NCBI RefSeq assembly: GCF_003075095.1
Contig: NZ_QCZF01000002.1
Coordinates: forward strand, 62,001-126,000
From: Blastococcus litoris
GTDB taxonomy: Bacteria > Actinomycetota > Actinomycetes > Mycobacteriales > Geodermatophilaceae
Reading direction: 5' to 3'
DNA: 64,000 nt
Below, piece after piece: positions 51,138-59,904 of the stretch (positions within the stretch are counted from its first letter, which is position 1; every line of letters starts with the position of its first letter). The position numbers were made by a program, and so were the translations under genes. The notes beneath the pieces are model-generated. The model was not told the DNA's origin and made no database searches. It saw only the letters and a program-made list of their open reading frames with translations.

Positions 51138-52679
51138 TCAGTAGGCGAAGGAGAGGACGTCGTCGTCGCGGCCGCCCGGCACGTCGTCGTCCGGACCGCC
51201 CTCGGGGGTGGAGCCCGGCACCGGTGCACCGTCCCCGGTGGTGATCCCGCGCCGGACGAACCGGGTGAGCAGCCACAGCTCCACGACCGCGAGGGCGCCG
51301 TAGACCAGGCCGAGGGAGATCAGCGACGTCCACACCTCGGCGGCGGAGATGCCGGGTGAGACGGCCTGCGCGGTGAAGAAGTACACCTGCTCGTCGACCG
51401 GGACGTCGGGGTTCGGGTAGACGACGAAGGGCTGGCGGCCCATCTCGGTGAAGATCCAGCCGGTCGCGTTGGCGACGAACGGCGCGGCGACCGCCAGCAG
51501 GGAGCCGTAGACGCCGATCCGCGAGGTCGGCACGCGGCCCTTCCGCGTGGCCCAGAGCGCGTAGGCGGCCACGCCGGCCGAGACCGCCCCCATGCCGATC
51601 ATCAGCCGGAAGCTCCAGTAGGTGACCGCGAGGACGGGCGTGTAGTCGATCGGCTCGCCGGCCTTGTCGCCGAAGCTCGGGTCGTCCGGGTAGGTCTCGC
51701 CGTAGACGGCCGCGTACTCCTCCTGCAGCTCGTTCACACCGGGGACGGCGGTGGAGAAGTCGCCGTGGGCGAGGTAGCTGAGGATGTACGGGACGGTGAT
51801 CGAGTGGACGTCGTCGCACTCGTTGTTGCCGAGCTTGCCCCAGGCGAAGATCGAGAACGACGCCGGCGCCTCGGTCTCGCAGAGCGCCTCGGCCGAGCTC
51901 ATCTTCAGCGGCTGCTGCTGGTACATCAGCTTGCCCTGCCAGTCGCCGGTGAGCGCCACGAGCAGGAAGGCCGCGAGCGACACCCAGCCGCCCAGCCGGA
52001 CCGAGCGGCGCCACACCTGGTGGTCCACGTCCCGCGGCTGCTCGGCGAGCTTCCGCTTCCGCAGGTGCCAGAGGCCGACGCCCACGAGCAGGGCGCCCGC
52101 GACCATGAGCGCCGCGACGATCGCGTGGCTGAACGCGGCCAGCGCGGTGTTGTTGGTCAGCACCGCCCAGAAGTCGACCTGGAGCGGGCGACCGGTCGCG
52201 TCGTCGGTCACGACGCCGACCGGGTGCTGCATCCACGAGTTGGCCGCGATGATGAAGAACGCGCTCACGATCGAGCCGATGACGGCGGCCCACAGCGTCG
52301 CCAGGTGCACCTTCTTCGGGATCCGGCCCCAGCCGAAGATCCACAGGCCCAGGAAGGTCGACTCGAGGAAGAAGGCCAGCAGCGCCTCGAGCGCCAGCAG
52401 CGACCCGAAGACGTCGCCGACGAAGCGCGAGTACTCGCTCCAGGCGAGCCCGAACTGGAACTCCTGGACCAGGCCGGTGGCGACGCCGAGCACGAAGTTG
52501 ATCAGGTAGACGCGGCCCCAGAAACGGGTCATCCGCAGCCACTCGGGCTTGTCGGTGCGCACCCACATCGTGTGCATGACCGCGACCAGGATCCCCAGGC
52601 CGATGGTCAGCGGGACCATCAGGAAGTGGTAGACGGTCGTGATCCCGAACTGCCAGCGCGCCACGTCCAGGACGTCCAC
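51138..52679 (-). CDS. cydA: Cytochrome bd oxidase subunit I
   Basis: A 513-residue subunit from GTG 52679 with GAGGAG upstream. The heme ligand His18 (TTVYHFLMVPLTIG), the acidic channel EFQFGLAWSEYSRFVGDVFG and FFLESTFLG, the quinol loop KMSSAEAL and EMGRQPFVVYP are intact. The Q-loop carries Cys267 and Cys288, close to the cysteine pair that forms a disulfide in mycobacterial CydA. The promoter region is shared with the divergent blaI gene. Confidence 0.96.
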   Translation of the reverse strand: MDVLDVARWQFGITTVYHFLMVPLTIGLGILVAVMHTMWVRTDKPEWLRMTRFWGRVYLINFVLGVATGLVQEFQFGLAWSEYSRFVGDVFGSLLALEALLAFFLESTFLGLWIFGWGRIPKKVHLATLWAAVIGSIVSAFFIIAANSWMQHPVGVVTDDATGRPLQVDFWAVLTNNTALAAFSHAIVAALMVAGALLVGVGLWHLRKRKLAEQPRDVDHQVWRRSVRLGGWVSLAAFLLVALTGDWQGKLMYQQQPLKMSSAEALCETEAPASFSIFAWGKLGNNECDDVHSITVPYILSYLAHGDFSTAVPGVNELQEEYAAVYGETYPDDPSFGDKAGEPIDYTPVLAVTYWSFRLMIGMGAVSAGVAAYALWATRKGRVPTSRIGVYGSLLAVAAPFVANATGWIFTEMGRQPFVVYPNPDVPVDEQVYFFTAQAVSPGISAAEVWTSLISLGLVYGALAVVELWLLTRFVRRGITTGDGAPVPGSTPEGGPDDDVPGGRDDDVLSFAY

Positions 52680-52731
52680 GGGGCCTGCTCCTCACTCCTC
52701 GGCGGCGACCGTCGTACGATCGACACGTTCT

Positions 52732-52748
52732 TTCTACGCCGGGTAGAA
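52732..52748. promoter_or_regulatory. BlaI-type operator dyad 1
   Basis: TTCTAC-GCCGG-GTAGAA, a perfect six-base inverted repeat with a five-base centre. Its centre is 23 bp from that of dyad 2, about two helical turns, in the region between cydA and blaI. Confidence 0.75.
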
Positions 52749-52754
52749 GAGTTC

Positions 52755-52771
52755 TTCTACGATGTGTAGAA
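52755..52771. promoter_or_regulatory. BlaI-type operator dyad 2
   Basis: TTCTAC-GATGT-GTAGAA, a second perfect copy of the same dyad. TACGAT at 52758-52763 inside it could be the blaI -10 box, so a bound repressor would block that promoter. Confidence 0.75.
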
Positions 52772-52805
52772 GAGTCGCGATGTGAGACGGACGACAGGAG
52801 GGCCG

Positions 52806-53150
52806 ATGGCCTCGCTCGGAGACCTGGAGCGCGCGGTCATGGAGCGGTTGTGGGCCGCCGACGGTCCGGTCGCGGCGACGACGCTGCGCGACGAGCTGGC
52901 CGACCGCGGGGTGGCGCTGACGACCGTGCACACGGTCCTGACCCGGTTGGAGCAGAAGGGCTTCGTCGTGCACGACGACGCCCGCCCGCGCGGGTTCTCC
53001 GCCCGGTCCAGCCGCGCCGACCACGCCGCCGAGCTCATGCACGAGGTGCTCGGCCAGGCCGGTGACCGTCAGGCCGTGCTGGCCCGCTTCGTCGGCAGCG
53101 TCGACGAGGACGAGGCGCGGCTGCTGCGCGAGCTGCTCGCCGGCGCCTGA
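52806..53150 (+). CDS. BlaI/MecI-family repressor
   Basis: A 114-residue winged-helix repressor from ATG 52806 with AGGAGGG upstream. LGDLERAVMERLWAADGPV, LTTVHTVLTRLEQKGFVVHDD and ARPRGFSARSSRADHA follow the BlaI fold. In the family a membrane M56 protease, here encoded 13 bases downstream, cleaves the repressor after sensing a signal. It sits divergent from cydABDC with two dyads between, so it may repress respiratory genes rather than a beta-lactamase, none of which is nearby. Confidence 0.92.
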   Translation: MASLGDLERAVMERLWAADGPVAATTLRDELADRGVALTTVHTVLTRLEQKGFVVHDDARPRGFSARSSRADHAAELMHEVLGQAGDRQAVLARFVGSVDEDEARLLRELLAGA

Positions 53151-53163
53151 CCGCGCAGGCCTC

Positions 53164-54096
53164 GTGCTGCCCGCGACCGCGGCTGCCCTCGCCGTCCTGG
53201 CCGCGCTCCTGGCCTGGCCGGTGCCGGCGCTGCTCGCCCGCGCCCGCTGGCCGCGCCGCGACCCGCTGGTCGCGCTCGTCTGCTGGCAGGCGATCGGGCT
53301 GGCCGGCGGCCTGTCGATCATCGGAGCGCTGCTGGTGCACGGCCTGGCGCCCTGGGGCCACTCGCTGCCCGAGGCGGTGTGGTCGGTGCTCACCGGGCGT
53401 CCGGCGACCGACCCGGTGCGCGGGGACCACTGGGTCACGCTGACCCTCGCCGCCGTGCTCGCCTCGGAACTGCTGGGGGTTCTGGCGCTCTCGTGGGTCC
53501 GGACCGCTCGCACGCGCCGCCGGCACCGGGAGCTGCTGGAGCTGCTCGTCCAGCCCTCCGCCGACCTGCCCGACACCCGGCTGCTGGAGCACCCCGCCCC
53601 GGTCGCGTTCTGCATCCCGGGCGCGCGGCCCCTCCTCGTGCTGTCGTCCGGGATGGTGGCCGAGCTCGACGGGGAGGAGGTCGCCGCGGTCGTCGCCCAC
53701 GAGCGGGCGCACCTGCGCGAGCATCACCACCTGCTGCTGCTGCCGTTCGTCGCGTGGGAGGCGGCGCTGCCGGTGCTGCCGGCGGCGGCGCGGGCGCACG
53801 CGGCGGTGCGGGAGCTGGTGGAGATGCGCGCCGACGACGTGGCGCTGACCTCGCTGTCGGGAACCATGCCCCGGCGGACGCTGGCGACGGCGATCGTCAC
53901 CGCCGCCGGGGGCGCCGGCGGCACGGGCGTGCCGAGCGGGGCGCTCGCCGTCACGGGGGGCGCGACCGGGGCCCGGGTGGTCCGGCTGCTCGAGCCGCCG
54001 CAGCCGCTGCCGGCGGCCGCCCGGTGGGTCGCGCTGACCGCGGCCGGGCTGCTGCTGCTGCTGCCGACCGCGCTGCTGCTGCTACCGGCGCTCTGA
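53164..54096 (+). CDS. M56/BlaR1-type membrane metalloprotease
   Basis: A 310-residue protein from GTG 53164. Three helices precede the zinc motif HERAH at 179-183 (VAAVVAHERAHLREHHH), followed by the third ligand region VEMRADDVAL and a final helix. There is no penicillin-binding sensor domain. This is the usual partner of a BlaI repressor in actinobacteria. Confidence 0.9.
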   Translation: MLPATAAALAVLAALLAWPVPALLARARWPRRDPLVALVCWQAIGLAGGLSIIGALLVHGLAPWGHSLPEAVWSVLTGRPATDPVRGDHWVTLTLAAVLASELLGVLALSWVRTARTRRRHRELLELLVQPSADLPDTRLLEHPAPVAFCIPGARPLLVLSSGMVAELDGEEVAAVVAHERAHLREHHHLLLLPFVAWEAALPVLPAAARAHAAVRELVEMRADDVALTSLSGTMPRRTLATAIVTAAGGAGGTGVPSGALAVTGGATGARVVRLLEPPQPLPAAARWVALTAAGLLLLLPTALLLLPAL

Positions 54097-54444
54097 GCGG
54101 GGGGCGGACGCCAGAGCGACGGCGGCGTAGGCGGCGGCCAGCCCGCCGCTGAGCCGGGCGGCCGTGCCGTACCGGGGTGAGGCGACGAACGGGACCATGG
54201 TCGCGGCGTGCACCAGGTCGACGGCCGACCCCAGCCGGACGAGGCGGGGGCTGGCGGTCGCGAGCACCGCCCCGTGCTGCGCCAGCAGCCGCGCCCCGAG
54301 GAGGCGGACGAGCCACAGGCGATCCCGCGGGAACGCCGGGGCGACGGCGTCCACGATCTGCTGCGGCCGGGTCAGCAGCGCTATCCCGCTCCACGCGCCG
54401 GCAGCGGCCATCAGCCGGGTCATCGGTCGGCGAACGTCGCTCAT
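54082..54444 (-). CDS. Small membrane protein of unknown function
   Basis: A 120-residue protein from ATG 54444 with GAGGAGG upstream. TRPQQIVDAVAPAFPRDRLWLVRLLGARLLAQHGAVL and DLVHAATMVPFVASPRYGTAARLSGG, with two or three hydrophobic helices, match a type common in actinobacteria without a function. The last 15 bases overlap the convergent M56 gene. Confidence 0.7.
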   Translation of the reverse strand: MSDVRRPMTRLMAAAGAWSGIALLTRPQQIVDAVAPAFPRDRLWLVRLLGARLLAQHGAVLATASPRLVRLGSAVDLVHAATMVPFVASPRYGTAARLSGGLAAAYAAVALASAPRSERR

Positions 54445-54520
54445 CGGTCCTCCTCGCACGCTCGTGCTCTGCCTACCAGGGGTGGGCGGAGCACGAGCGT
54501 CCGGGGAGCCTGCTCGCGGG

Positions 54521-56812
54521 TCAGCGCCGGACGGGCTCCAGGTCGCGCGGGCGGCCGGACGGCGCGGCCGTCGTGGCGTCGCGGTTCTCGGCCAGCGGGG
54601 CGAAGCCGCGCAGCCGCAGGCTGTTGGTCACCACGAACACCGAGCTGAACGCCATGGCGGCGCCCGCGATCATCGGGTTGAGCAGCCCGGCCGCGGCCAG
54701 CGGGATCGCCGCGACGTTGTAGGCGAAGGCCCAGAACAGGTTGCCCTTGATCGTCGACAGCGTGCGGCGGGAGAGCCGGATCGCGTCGGCGGCGACCCGG
54801 AGGTCTCCGCGCACGAGGGTCAGGTCGCTCGCCTGGATGGCCACGTCGGTGCCGGTGCCCATGGCCAGGCCCAGGTCGGCCTGGGCCAGCGCGGGCGCGT
54901 CGTTCACGCCGTCGCCGACCATGGCCACGGTGCGGCCCTCGTCCTGCAGCCGCCGGACGACGTCGACCTTGTCCTCGGGCAGGACCTCGGCGATGACCGT
55001 GTCGATGCCGACCTCGGCGGCCACGCTCCGGGCGACGGTGTCGTTGTCGCCGGTGAGCAGCACCGGCGTGAGGCCGAGGTCGCGCAGCTGCCGGACCGCT
55101 GCGGCCGAGCCGGGCTTCACCGCGTCGGCGACGACCAGCACGCCGCGAGCCGCGCCGTCCCAGCCGACCGCGACGGCGGTCCGTCCGGCCGCCTCGGCGT
55201 CGGCGGCGGCGCGTTCGAGGGCGGGGGAGAGGGGAAGCGACCAGTCGGCGAGCAGGGACCGGCGGCCGACGACGACCGCCGCACCGTCGACGACGCCGTG
55301 CACCCCGAGGCCCTCGACGTTGGCGAAGCCCTCGACCGGCGGCAGCGTGCCGGTGCGCTCGGCGGCCGCGCGGGCCACCGCCTGCGCGATCGGGTGCTCC
55401 GACGCCGCCTCCAGCGCGCCGGCCAGCCGGAGCAGCCGGTCGGTGTCCTCGCCGTCCGCGGCCACGACGTCGAGCAGGGTCATCCGGCCGGTGGTGACGG
55501 TGCCGGTCTTGTCGAGGACGACGGTGTCCACCCGACGGGTGCTCTCCAGGACCTCCGGCCCCTTGATGAGGATGCCCAGCTGCGCGCCGCGGCCGGTGCC
55601 CACCATGAGCGCGGTGGGCGTGGCCAGCCCGAGGGCGCAGGGGCAGGCGATGATCAGCACCGCCACGGCGGCGGTGAACGCCGCGGGCAGGCCGGCACCG
55701 GTGCCGATCCAGAAGCCGAGCGTCGCGACCGTGAGCGTCAGGACGACGGGCACGAAGATGCCGGAGATCCGGTCGGCGAGCCGCTGCACCTCGGCCTTGC
55801 CGTTCTGGGCGTCCTCGACCAGGCGGGCCATCTGCGCCAGCTGCGTCTCCGAGCCGACGCGGGTCGCCCGGACCACGAGCCTGCCCCCGGCGTTGACGGT
55901 GGCGCCCGCGACGGCGTCGCCGGGGCCGACCTCCACCGGCACCGACTCACCGGTCAGCATCGAGGCGTCGACGGCGGAGGAGCCCTCGGTGACCTCGCCG
56001 TCGGCGGCGATCTTCTCGCCGGGCCGGACGACGAACAGGTCGCCCACCGCCAGCTGGTCGACCGGCACCCGCCGCTCGGTGCCGCCGCGGAGGACCGAGA
56101 CCTCCTTGGCCCCCAGCTCCAGCAGGGCGCGCAGGGCGGCGCCCGCCTGCCGCTTGGACCGGGCCTCGAAGTACCGGCCGGCGAGGATGAACGTCGTCAC
56201 CCCGGCGGCGGCCTCGAGGTAGATGTTCGCGCTGCCATCGGTGCGCGCGATGGTGAACTCGAACGGGTGCGTCATCCCCGGCACCCCGGCGGTGCCGAGG
56301 AACAGGGCGTACAGCGACCAGCCGAAGGCCGCCAGCGTGCCGAGCGACACGAGGGTGTCCATGGTGGCCGCGCCGTGCCGGAGGTTCGTCCAGGCGGCGC
56401 GGTGGAACGGCGCCCCGCCCCAGACGACGACCGGGGCCGCGAGCGTCAGCGACAACCACTGCCAGTACTCGAACTGCAGCGCCGGCGCCATCGCCATCGC
56501 GATCACCGGGACCGTCAGCGCCGTGGAGACCAGCAGCCGGGTGCGCAGCGACCGGACCGGGTCGGCCGGGGCCTCGGCCGGCTCCTCGGCGCTGGGCCGG
56601 GGGAGCTCGGCGGTGTAGCCGGTCTTCTCGACGGTGGCGATCAGGTCCTCGGGCGTGACGCCCTCGCCGAAGCTGACCTTCGCCTTCTCCGTCGCGTAGT
56701 TCACCGTGGCGGTGACCCCGTCGAGCTTGTTGAGCTTCTTCTCGATCCGGTTCGCGCAGGACGCGCAGGTCATGCCGCCGATCAGCAGCTCGACATCGGT
56801 GGGCGTGCTCAT
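54521..56812 (-). CDS. copA: Copper-exporting P1B-type ATPase
   Basis: A 763-residue heavy-metal ATPase. An N-terminal metal-binding domain ([16 protein letters not shown]), eight membrane helices with the Cys-Pro-Cys at 390-392 ([13 protein letters not shown]), the phosphorylation site DKTGT near 431, the HP motif SEHPIAQ, and GDGVND are all complete. CPC-type pumps with a nearby CsoR and CopZ export Cu(I). It overlaps the preceding stop by four bases and ends the operon. Confidence 0.95.
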   Translation of the reverse strand: MSTPTDVELLIGGMTCASCANRIEKKLNKLDGVTATVNYATEKAKVSFGEGVTPEDLIATVEKTGYTAELPRPSAEEPAEAPADPVRSLRTRLLVSTALTVPVIAMAMAPALQFEYWQWLSLTLAAPVVVWGGAPFHRAAWTNLRHGAATMDTLVSLGTLAAFGWSLYALFLGTAGVPGMTHPFEFTIARTDGSANIYLEAAAGVTTFILAGRYFEARSKRQAGAALRALLELGAKEVSVLRGGTERRVPVDQLAVGDLFVVRPGEKIAADGEVTEGSSAVDASMLTGESVPVEVGPGDAVAGATVNAGGRLVVRATRVGSETQLAQMARLVEDAQNGKAEVQRLADRISGIFVPVVLTLTVATLGFWIGTGAGLPAAFTAAVAVLIIACPCALGLATPTALMVGTGRGAQLGILIKGPEVLESTRRVDTVVLDKTGTVTTGRMTLLDVVAADGEDTDRLLRLAGALEAASEHPIAQAVARAAAERTGTLPPVEGFANVEGLGVHGVVDGAAVVVGRRSLLADWSLPLSPALERAAADAEAAGRTAVAVGWDGAARGVLVVADAVKPGSAAAVRQLRDLGLTPVLLTGDNDTVARSVAAEVGIDTVIAEVLPEDKVDVVRRLQDEGRTVAMVGDGVNDAPALAQADLGLAMGTGTDVAIQASDLTLVRGDLRVAADAIRLSRRTLSTIKGNLFWAFAYNVAAIPLAAAGLLNPMIAGAAMAFSSVFVVTNSLRLRGFAPLAENRDATTAAPSGRPRDLEPVRR

Positions 56813-57723
56813 CCGTGCGCCTCCTCGTCCGCTCGTGCGGCGACCGTGAAGGCCGCCGTCCGGACGACGCCGTCGTGCTTGAAGTCCAGGAACAGCCGGT
56901 ACGTGCCGGCCGAGGGGGCGGTCGTGGCGAACCGGACGTGCGGTCCGGACGCCGCCGCGGCACCGGCCACCTCGTCCACCGGGTGGGCGTGCAGGTAGGC
57001 GAGGTCGCCGTCGCGCAGGACCACCAGGTGGCCGAACGCGCCCAGGTAGGGCTGCAGATCGGTGACCGGCACGCCGTCCCGGCTGACGCTCAGCGTCAGC
57101 TCCGACTCCCGGCCCGGCTCCAGCGAGCCGGTCAGGACGACGGTGAACCCGTCGACCTCCGTGGTCGGCGTCTCGGCGGGCAGCGGCGCGGGGGAGTACT
57201 GGCCGGGGACGGCGAGGTCCGCGCCCAGGGTCAGGTTCTCGCCGAGCGCGGTGGGGGTGAAGTCGGCGAAGAGCCGCCAGGCGCCCGGGTCGAGGGCGAG
57301 CGGTACGCGCCAGACGCCGTCGTCCCCGAGCTCGGGGTGGACGTGCTGGAAGCCGGTCAGGTCGCGCCGGACGGCGATCAGGTGCAGGTCGACGTCGTGC
57401 TCGACGTCGTACCCGGTGACCGCCTCGCCGTCGGGTCCGACGATGCGGAACTCCACCGGGGCAGCCGGGCTCGGGGGGAGCTCGCGAGAGCCCGGCACGA
57501 GCGTGTAGCCGCGGTCGGAGACCGCCAGCCCGGCGGGCAGGTCGGCGGCGGCCTCGTGCCCGTCGTCGTGGCCCCCGGCCGGCTCGCCGCCCATGGCGTG
57601 GTCGCCCGCGGGCGTCTCGGCCACCGAGCCCACCGGGCCGACGGCGGTGCCGACGCCGAGGGCTGCGGCGAAGGCGGCCACGAGACCGACGCCGAAGGCG
57701 GCGAGCTTTCCCGGGGTGCCCAC
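56809..57723 (-). CDS. Secreted or membrane-anchored copper-associated protein
   Basis: A 304-residue protein from GTG 57723, starting two bases after the copZ stop. An N-terminal signal or anchor helix ([19 protein letters not shown]) is followed by a His/Gly/Asp-rich stretch ([18 protein letters not shown]) likely to bind metal. Two beta domains follow with [28 protein letters not shown] and YLHAHPVDE. It resembles proteins found between copZ and copA in actinobacteria. Copper binding outside the membrane is inferred. Confidence 0.75.
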   Translation of the reverse strand: MGTPGKLAAFGVGLVAAFAAALGVGTAVGPVGSVAETPAGDHAMGGEPAGGHDDGHEAAADLPAGLAVSDRGYTLVPGSRELPPSPAAPVEFRIVGPDGEAVTGYDVEHDVDLHLIAVRRDLTGFQHVHPELGDDGVWRVPLALDPGAWRLFADFTPTALGENLTLGADLAVPGQYSPAPLPAETPTTEVDGFTVVLTGSLEPGRESELTLSVSRDGVPVTDLQPYLGAFGHLVVLRDGDLAYLHAHPVDEVAGAAAASGPHVRFATTAPSAGTYRLFLDFKHDGVVRTAAFTVAARADEEAHG

Positions 57724-57724
57724 G

Positions 57725-57934
57725 TCAGCTGCCCGAGACCTCGTAGCCGGCCTCCTCGACGGCGGCGCGGACGGCGCTGTCCTCGACGGGCGGGTCGCTG
57801 GTGACGGTCAGCCCACCGCTGGCCAGATCGACGTCGACGCCGGTGACGCCGGCAACCTGCGAGACCTCCTCGGTCACCGCGCTGACGCAGTGGCCGCAGG
57901 TCATGCCGACGACGGTGTAGGTGGCGGTGCTCAT
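57725..57934 (-). CDS. copZ: CopZ-like heavy-metal chaperone
   Basis: A 69-residue ferredoxin-fold HMA domain with GMTCGHC at residues 10-16, the Cu(I)-binding loop. It would deliver copper to CopA. It is second in the csoR-copZ-X-copA operon. Confidence 0.9.
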   Translation of the reverse strand: MSTATYTVVGMTCGHCVSAVTEEVSQVAGVTGVDVDLASGGLTVTSDPPVEDSAVRAAVEEAGYEVSGS

Positions 57935-57965
57935 GGGAGTGCCTCTCGGGTGGGGGTGGTGGATG

Positions 57966-58295
57966 TCAGGAGCGGACGAGGCGGGCGATGGCCTCGGCGG
58001 CCTCGCGCACCTTCTCGTCGGCCTCGCGGCCGCCGGCGCGGGCGGCGTCGACGACGCAGTGGCTCATGTGCTCCTCGAGCAGGCCGAGGGCGACCGACTG
58101 CAGCGCCTTCGTCATGGCGGACACCTGGGTGAGGATGTCGATGCAGTACTTCTCGTCCTCGACCATGCGCTGCAGGCCGCGGGCCTGGCCCTCGATGCGG
58201 CGCAGCCGCTTGAGGTAGTCGTCCTTGCGGTGGATGTAGCCGTGCTGGTGGGCGTGGGCGTGCTGCTCCTGCGGAGCCTGCTCGGCGATCTCCAT
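57966..58295 (-). CDS. csoR: CsoR-type copper-sensing repressor
   Basis: A 109-residue all-helical repressor with AGGAGGG upstream. The copper ligands Cys51, His76 and Cys80 are present at exactly the CsoR spacing (25 and 4 residues apart), in YCIDILTQ and EEHMSHCVV. A His-rich N-terminus (HAHAHQHGYIH) may bind extra metal. It controls its own operon through the box immediately upstream. Confidence 0.94.
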   Translation of the reverse strand: MEIAEQAPQEQHAHAHQHGYIHRKDDYLKRLRRIEGQARGLQRMVEDEKYCIDILTQVSAMTKALQSVALGLLEEHMSHCVVDAARAGGREADEKVREAAEAIARLVRS

Positions 58296-58338
58296 GGCTG
58301 TCCCTCCTGCCGGCCGCGTCGGTTGCGGCGCCAGAGGA

Positions 58339-58358
58339 ACTATACCCCCCTAGGGTTT
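58339..58358 (-). promoter_or_regulatory. CsoR operator with -10 box
   Basis: On the minus strand AAACCCTAGGGGGGTATAGT: a GGG/CCC-centred pseudo-palindrome of the CsoR type (compare TATACCCCCC...GGGT) that runs into TATAGT (58339-58344), a near-consensus -10 box. The far end overlaps the stop codon of the upstream MerR gene. Confidence 0.75.
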
Positions 58359-58737
58359 ATTGCGCGAGGGGTCCTCCGTCCCGGGGGTGGTCGAGCCGCA
58401 GCCGGGCGACGTCGGACCGGAGCTGCTCGGCGTCGGCGCGGGCGGAGGCGAGGTCGTCCTGCAGGCCGACGATCGTCTCGGCCGAGGCGAGGGGGTGGCC
58501 GTCGTCGAGGAGGCTGCGCATGCGGGCGGCATAGGTCAGCTGCGCGCGCGAGTAGCGACGGTGCCCGCCGGGGGAGCGGTGCGGCTGGAGCACGCCGGAG
58601 GTGTCCAGGCTCCGCAGGAAGGCCGCCTGCACGCCGAGGAGTGCGGCCGCCTGGCTCATCGTGAGGGCCGGGTAGTCCGGGTCGTCGAGCCGGCTCAGGG
58701 GATCGGCGGAGCCGGGCGGCCGTTCGTCGGCGGTCAT
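58357..58737 (-). CDS. MerR-family (HspR-like) regulator
   Basis: A 126-residue regulator from ATG 58737 with AGGAGGG upstream. PALTMSQAAALLGVQAAFLRSLDTSGVLQPHRSPGGHRRYSRAQLTY is a MerR DNA-binding domain, and the rest is a coiled coil. No metal-binding Cys is present. It follows hsp20 on the same strand, which suggests a repressor of the heat-shock gene in the manner of HspR. An upstream in-frame extension is Arg-rich and was rejected. Confidence 0.85.
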   Translation of the reverse strand: MTADERPPGSADPLSRLDDPDYPALTMSQAAALLGVQAAFLRSLDTSGVLQPHRSPGGHRRYSRAQLTYAARMRSLLDDGHPLASAETIVGLQDDLASARADAEQLRSDVARLRLDHPRDGGPLAQ

Positions 58738-58766
58738 CGCCGTCCCTCCTGTCGGTCGGTGGAGAC

Positions 58767-58807
58767 GCCTCGGGGCCGGGTCCGCGGCACGGACCCGGCC
58801 CCGAGGC
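58767..58807 (-). terminator. 17-bp hairpin between hsp20 and merR
   Basis: GCCTCGGGGCCGGGTCC (58767-58783) and its exact complement (58791-58807) with a seven-base loop, 9 bases after the hsp20 stop. It should stop most hsp20 transcripts and lower merR expression. Confidence 0.85.
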
Positions 58808-58816
58808 GGCGGTCGA

Positions 58817-59332
58817 TCAGCTCTCGACCGCCTTCTGCTCCTGGTGCGCGGCGGCACCCTCGGTGGAGCTGCCCTCGATGGTGCGGCCCTCGACGGCGGT
58901 GGGTACGTCGGCCCGGGTCACCGTGATCTTGCGGGCCTTGGCCTTCTCGGCGACCGGGATGCTGACGGTGAGCACGCCGTCGTGGTAGCTCGCCTCGAGC
59001 CGGTCGGTGTCCAGGCTGCGGCCCAGGACCAGCTGCCTGGTGTAGCTGCCGAACGGCCGCTCGGCGATCGCCCACTCGGCGTTCTCCAGTTGCGGGACCG
59101 AGCGCTCGGCGCTGACGGTCAGCGTGTTGCCCTCGACCGACAGGTCGATCGAGCCGGGGTCGACGCCGGGCAGGTCGAAGTGGGCGACGAAGTTGTCGCC
59201 GACGCGGTAGGCGTCCATCGGCATGCCCGAGAGCGGACGGGCGGTGCCCGAGCCCGTGCGGCCGGTCAGCTGGTCCAGCGCGCGGAAGGCGGCGGACGTG
59301 GCGGCGAACGGGTCGTAGGCGGTCAGCATCAT
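58817..59332 (-). CDS. Hsp20 small heat-shock protein
   Basis: A 171-residue alpha-crystallin chaperone; ATG 59332 (ATG-ATG) follows AGGAGG. DNFVAHFDLPGVDPGSIDLSVEGNTLTVSAER and LEASYHDGVLTVSIPVAEKAKAR form the alpha-crystallin domain (about 37-140), with a C-terminal tail. It holds unfolded proteins in the cytoplasm during stress without ATP. Confidence 0.95.
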   Translation of the reverse strand: MMLTAYDPFAATSAAFRALDQLTGRTGSGTARPLSGMPMDAYRVGDNFVAHFDLPGVDPGSIDLSVEGNTLTVSAERSVPQLENAEWAIAERPFGSYTRQLVLGRSLDTDRLEASYHDGVLTVSIPVAEKAKARKITVTRADVPTAVEGRTIEGSSTEGAAAHQEQKAVES

Positions 59333-59383
59333 GGCTCTGCAACCTCCTGGTGTGTCTGTCGGGTTCGCTGCCCGAGGGTGAAC

Positions 59384-59428
59384 CTCTAGTGGCGACTAGA
59401 GATTACCTCGCACAGCGACTGGAGTAAA
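59384..59428 (-). promoter_or_regulatory. hsp20 promoter with overlapping dyad
   Basis: On the minus strand TTTACT (59423-59428), a 17-base spacer, TAATCT (59400-59405), and a dyad CTCTAGT-GGCG-ACTAGAG (59384-59401) starting at the end of the -10 box and covering the start site. The dyad recalls HAIR (CTTGAGT-N7-ACTCAAG) but has a shorter centre. Confidence 0.7.
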
Positions 59429-59491
59429 CATCCGGCGCACGGCACTGTCCCGCGCGCGTGACGTGCCGCCGGCCGGGGCACTGTCGGGGAC

Positions 59492-59851
59492 GTGGAGGAG
59501 ACGAGCAGCCCTGCCCCGCCCGGGCCCGAGGTCACGCACCGCGTCGAGGACGGCATCGCCCGCCTGACCGTCGCGGGCGAGCTCACCGACAGCGCGCGCC
59601 GGCCCCTCGTGCGGGTGCTGACCGACCTGCTCCTGGGCCAGCCCGCCCCCGGCCGTGTGGAGCTGGACCTGTCCGAGGTGAGCTTCATGAACTCCGCGGG
59701 CATGGCGGTGCTCGTGCAGGTGCAGAAGCTCGCCGCGCCGCGCGGCATCGAGGTGGCGCTGGTGCGCCCGACCCCGGCGGTCGTCCGGCCCCTGCAGCTC
59801 AGCGGGCTGTGGCACCGCTTCCCGATCGAGGGGGCGTCCGCTCCGTCGTGA
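59492..59851 (+). CDS. STAS-domain anti-sigma factor antagonist
   Basis: A 119-residue single STAS domain from GTG 59492. GIARLTVAGELTDSARRPLVRVL and VELDLSEVSFMNSAGMAVLVQVQKL match SpoIIAA/RsbV; Ser68 in FMNSAG is at the phosphorylated position. It should free a sigma-B-type factor by binding its anti-sigma kinase, but neither partner is in the window. Confidence 0.88.
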   Translation: MEETSSPAPPGPEVTHRVEDGIARLTVAGELTDSARRPLVRVLTDLLLGQPAPGRVELDLSEVSFMNSAGMAVLVQVQKLAAPRGIEVALVRPTPAVVRPLQLSGLWHRFPIEGASAPS

Positions 59852-59892
59852 CCGCTCGCGGTGTCGCGGGGCGCCGGCGGTGCGACGGCTCC

Positions 59893-59898
59893 TAGCCT
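59893..59898 (+). promoter_or_regulatory. -10 box of a probable leaderless yibE/F gene
   Basis: TAGCCT ends six bases before GTG 59905, and no ribosome site is present. The spacing fits a leaderless transcript. Confidence 0.45.
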
Positions 59899-59904
59899 GA
59901 CCGG

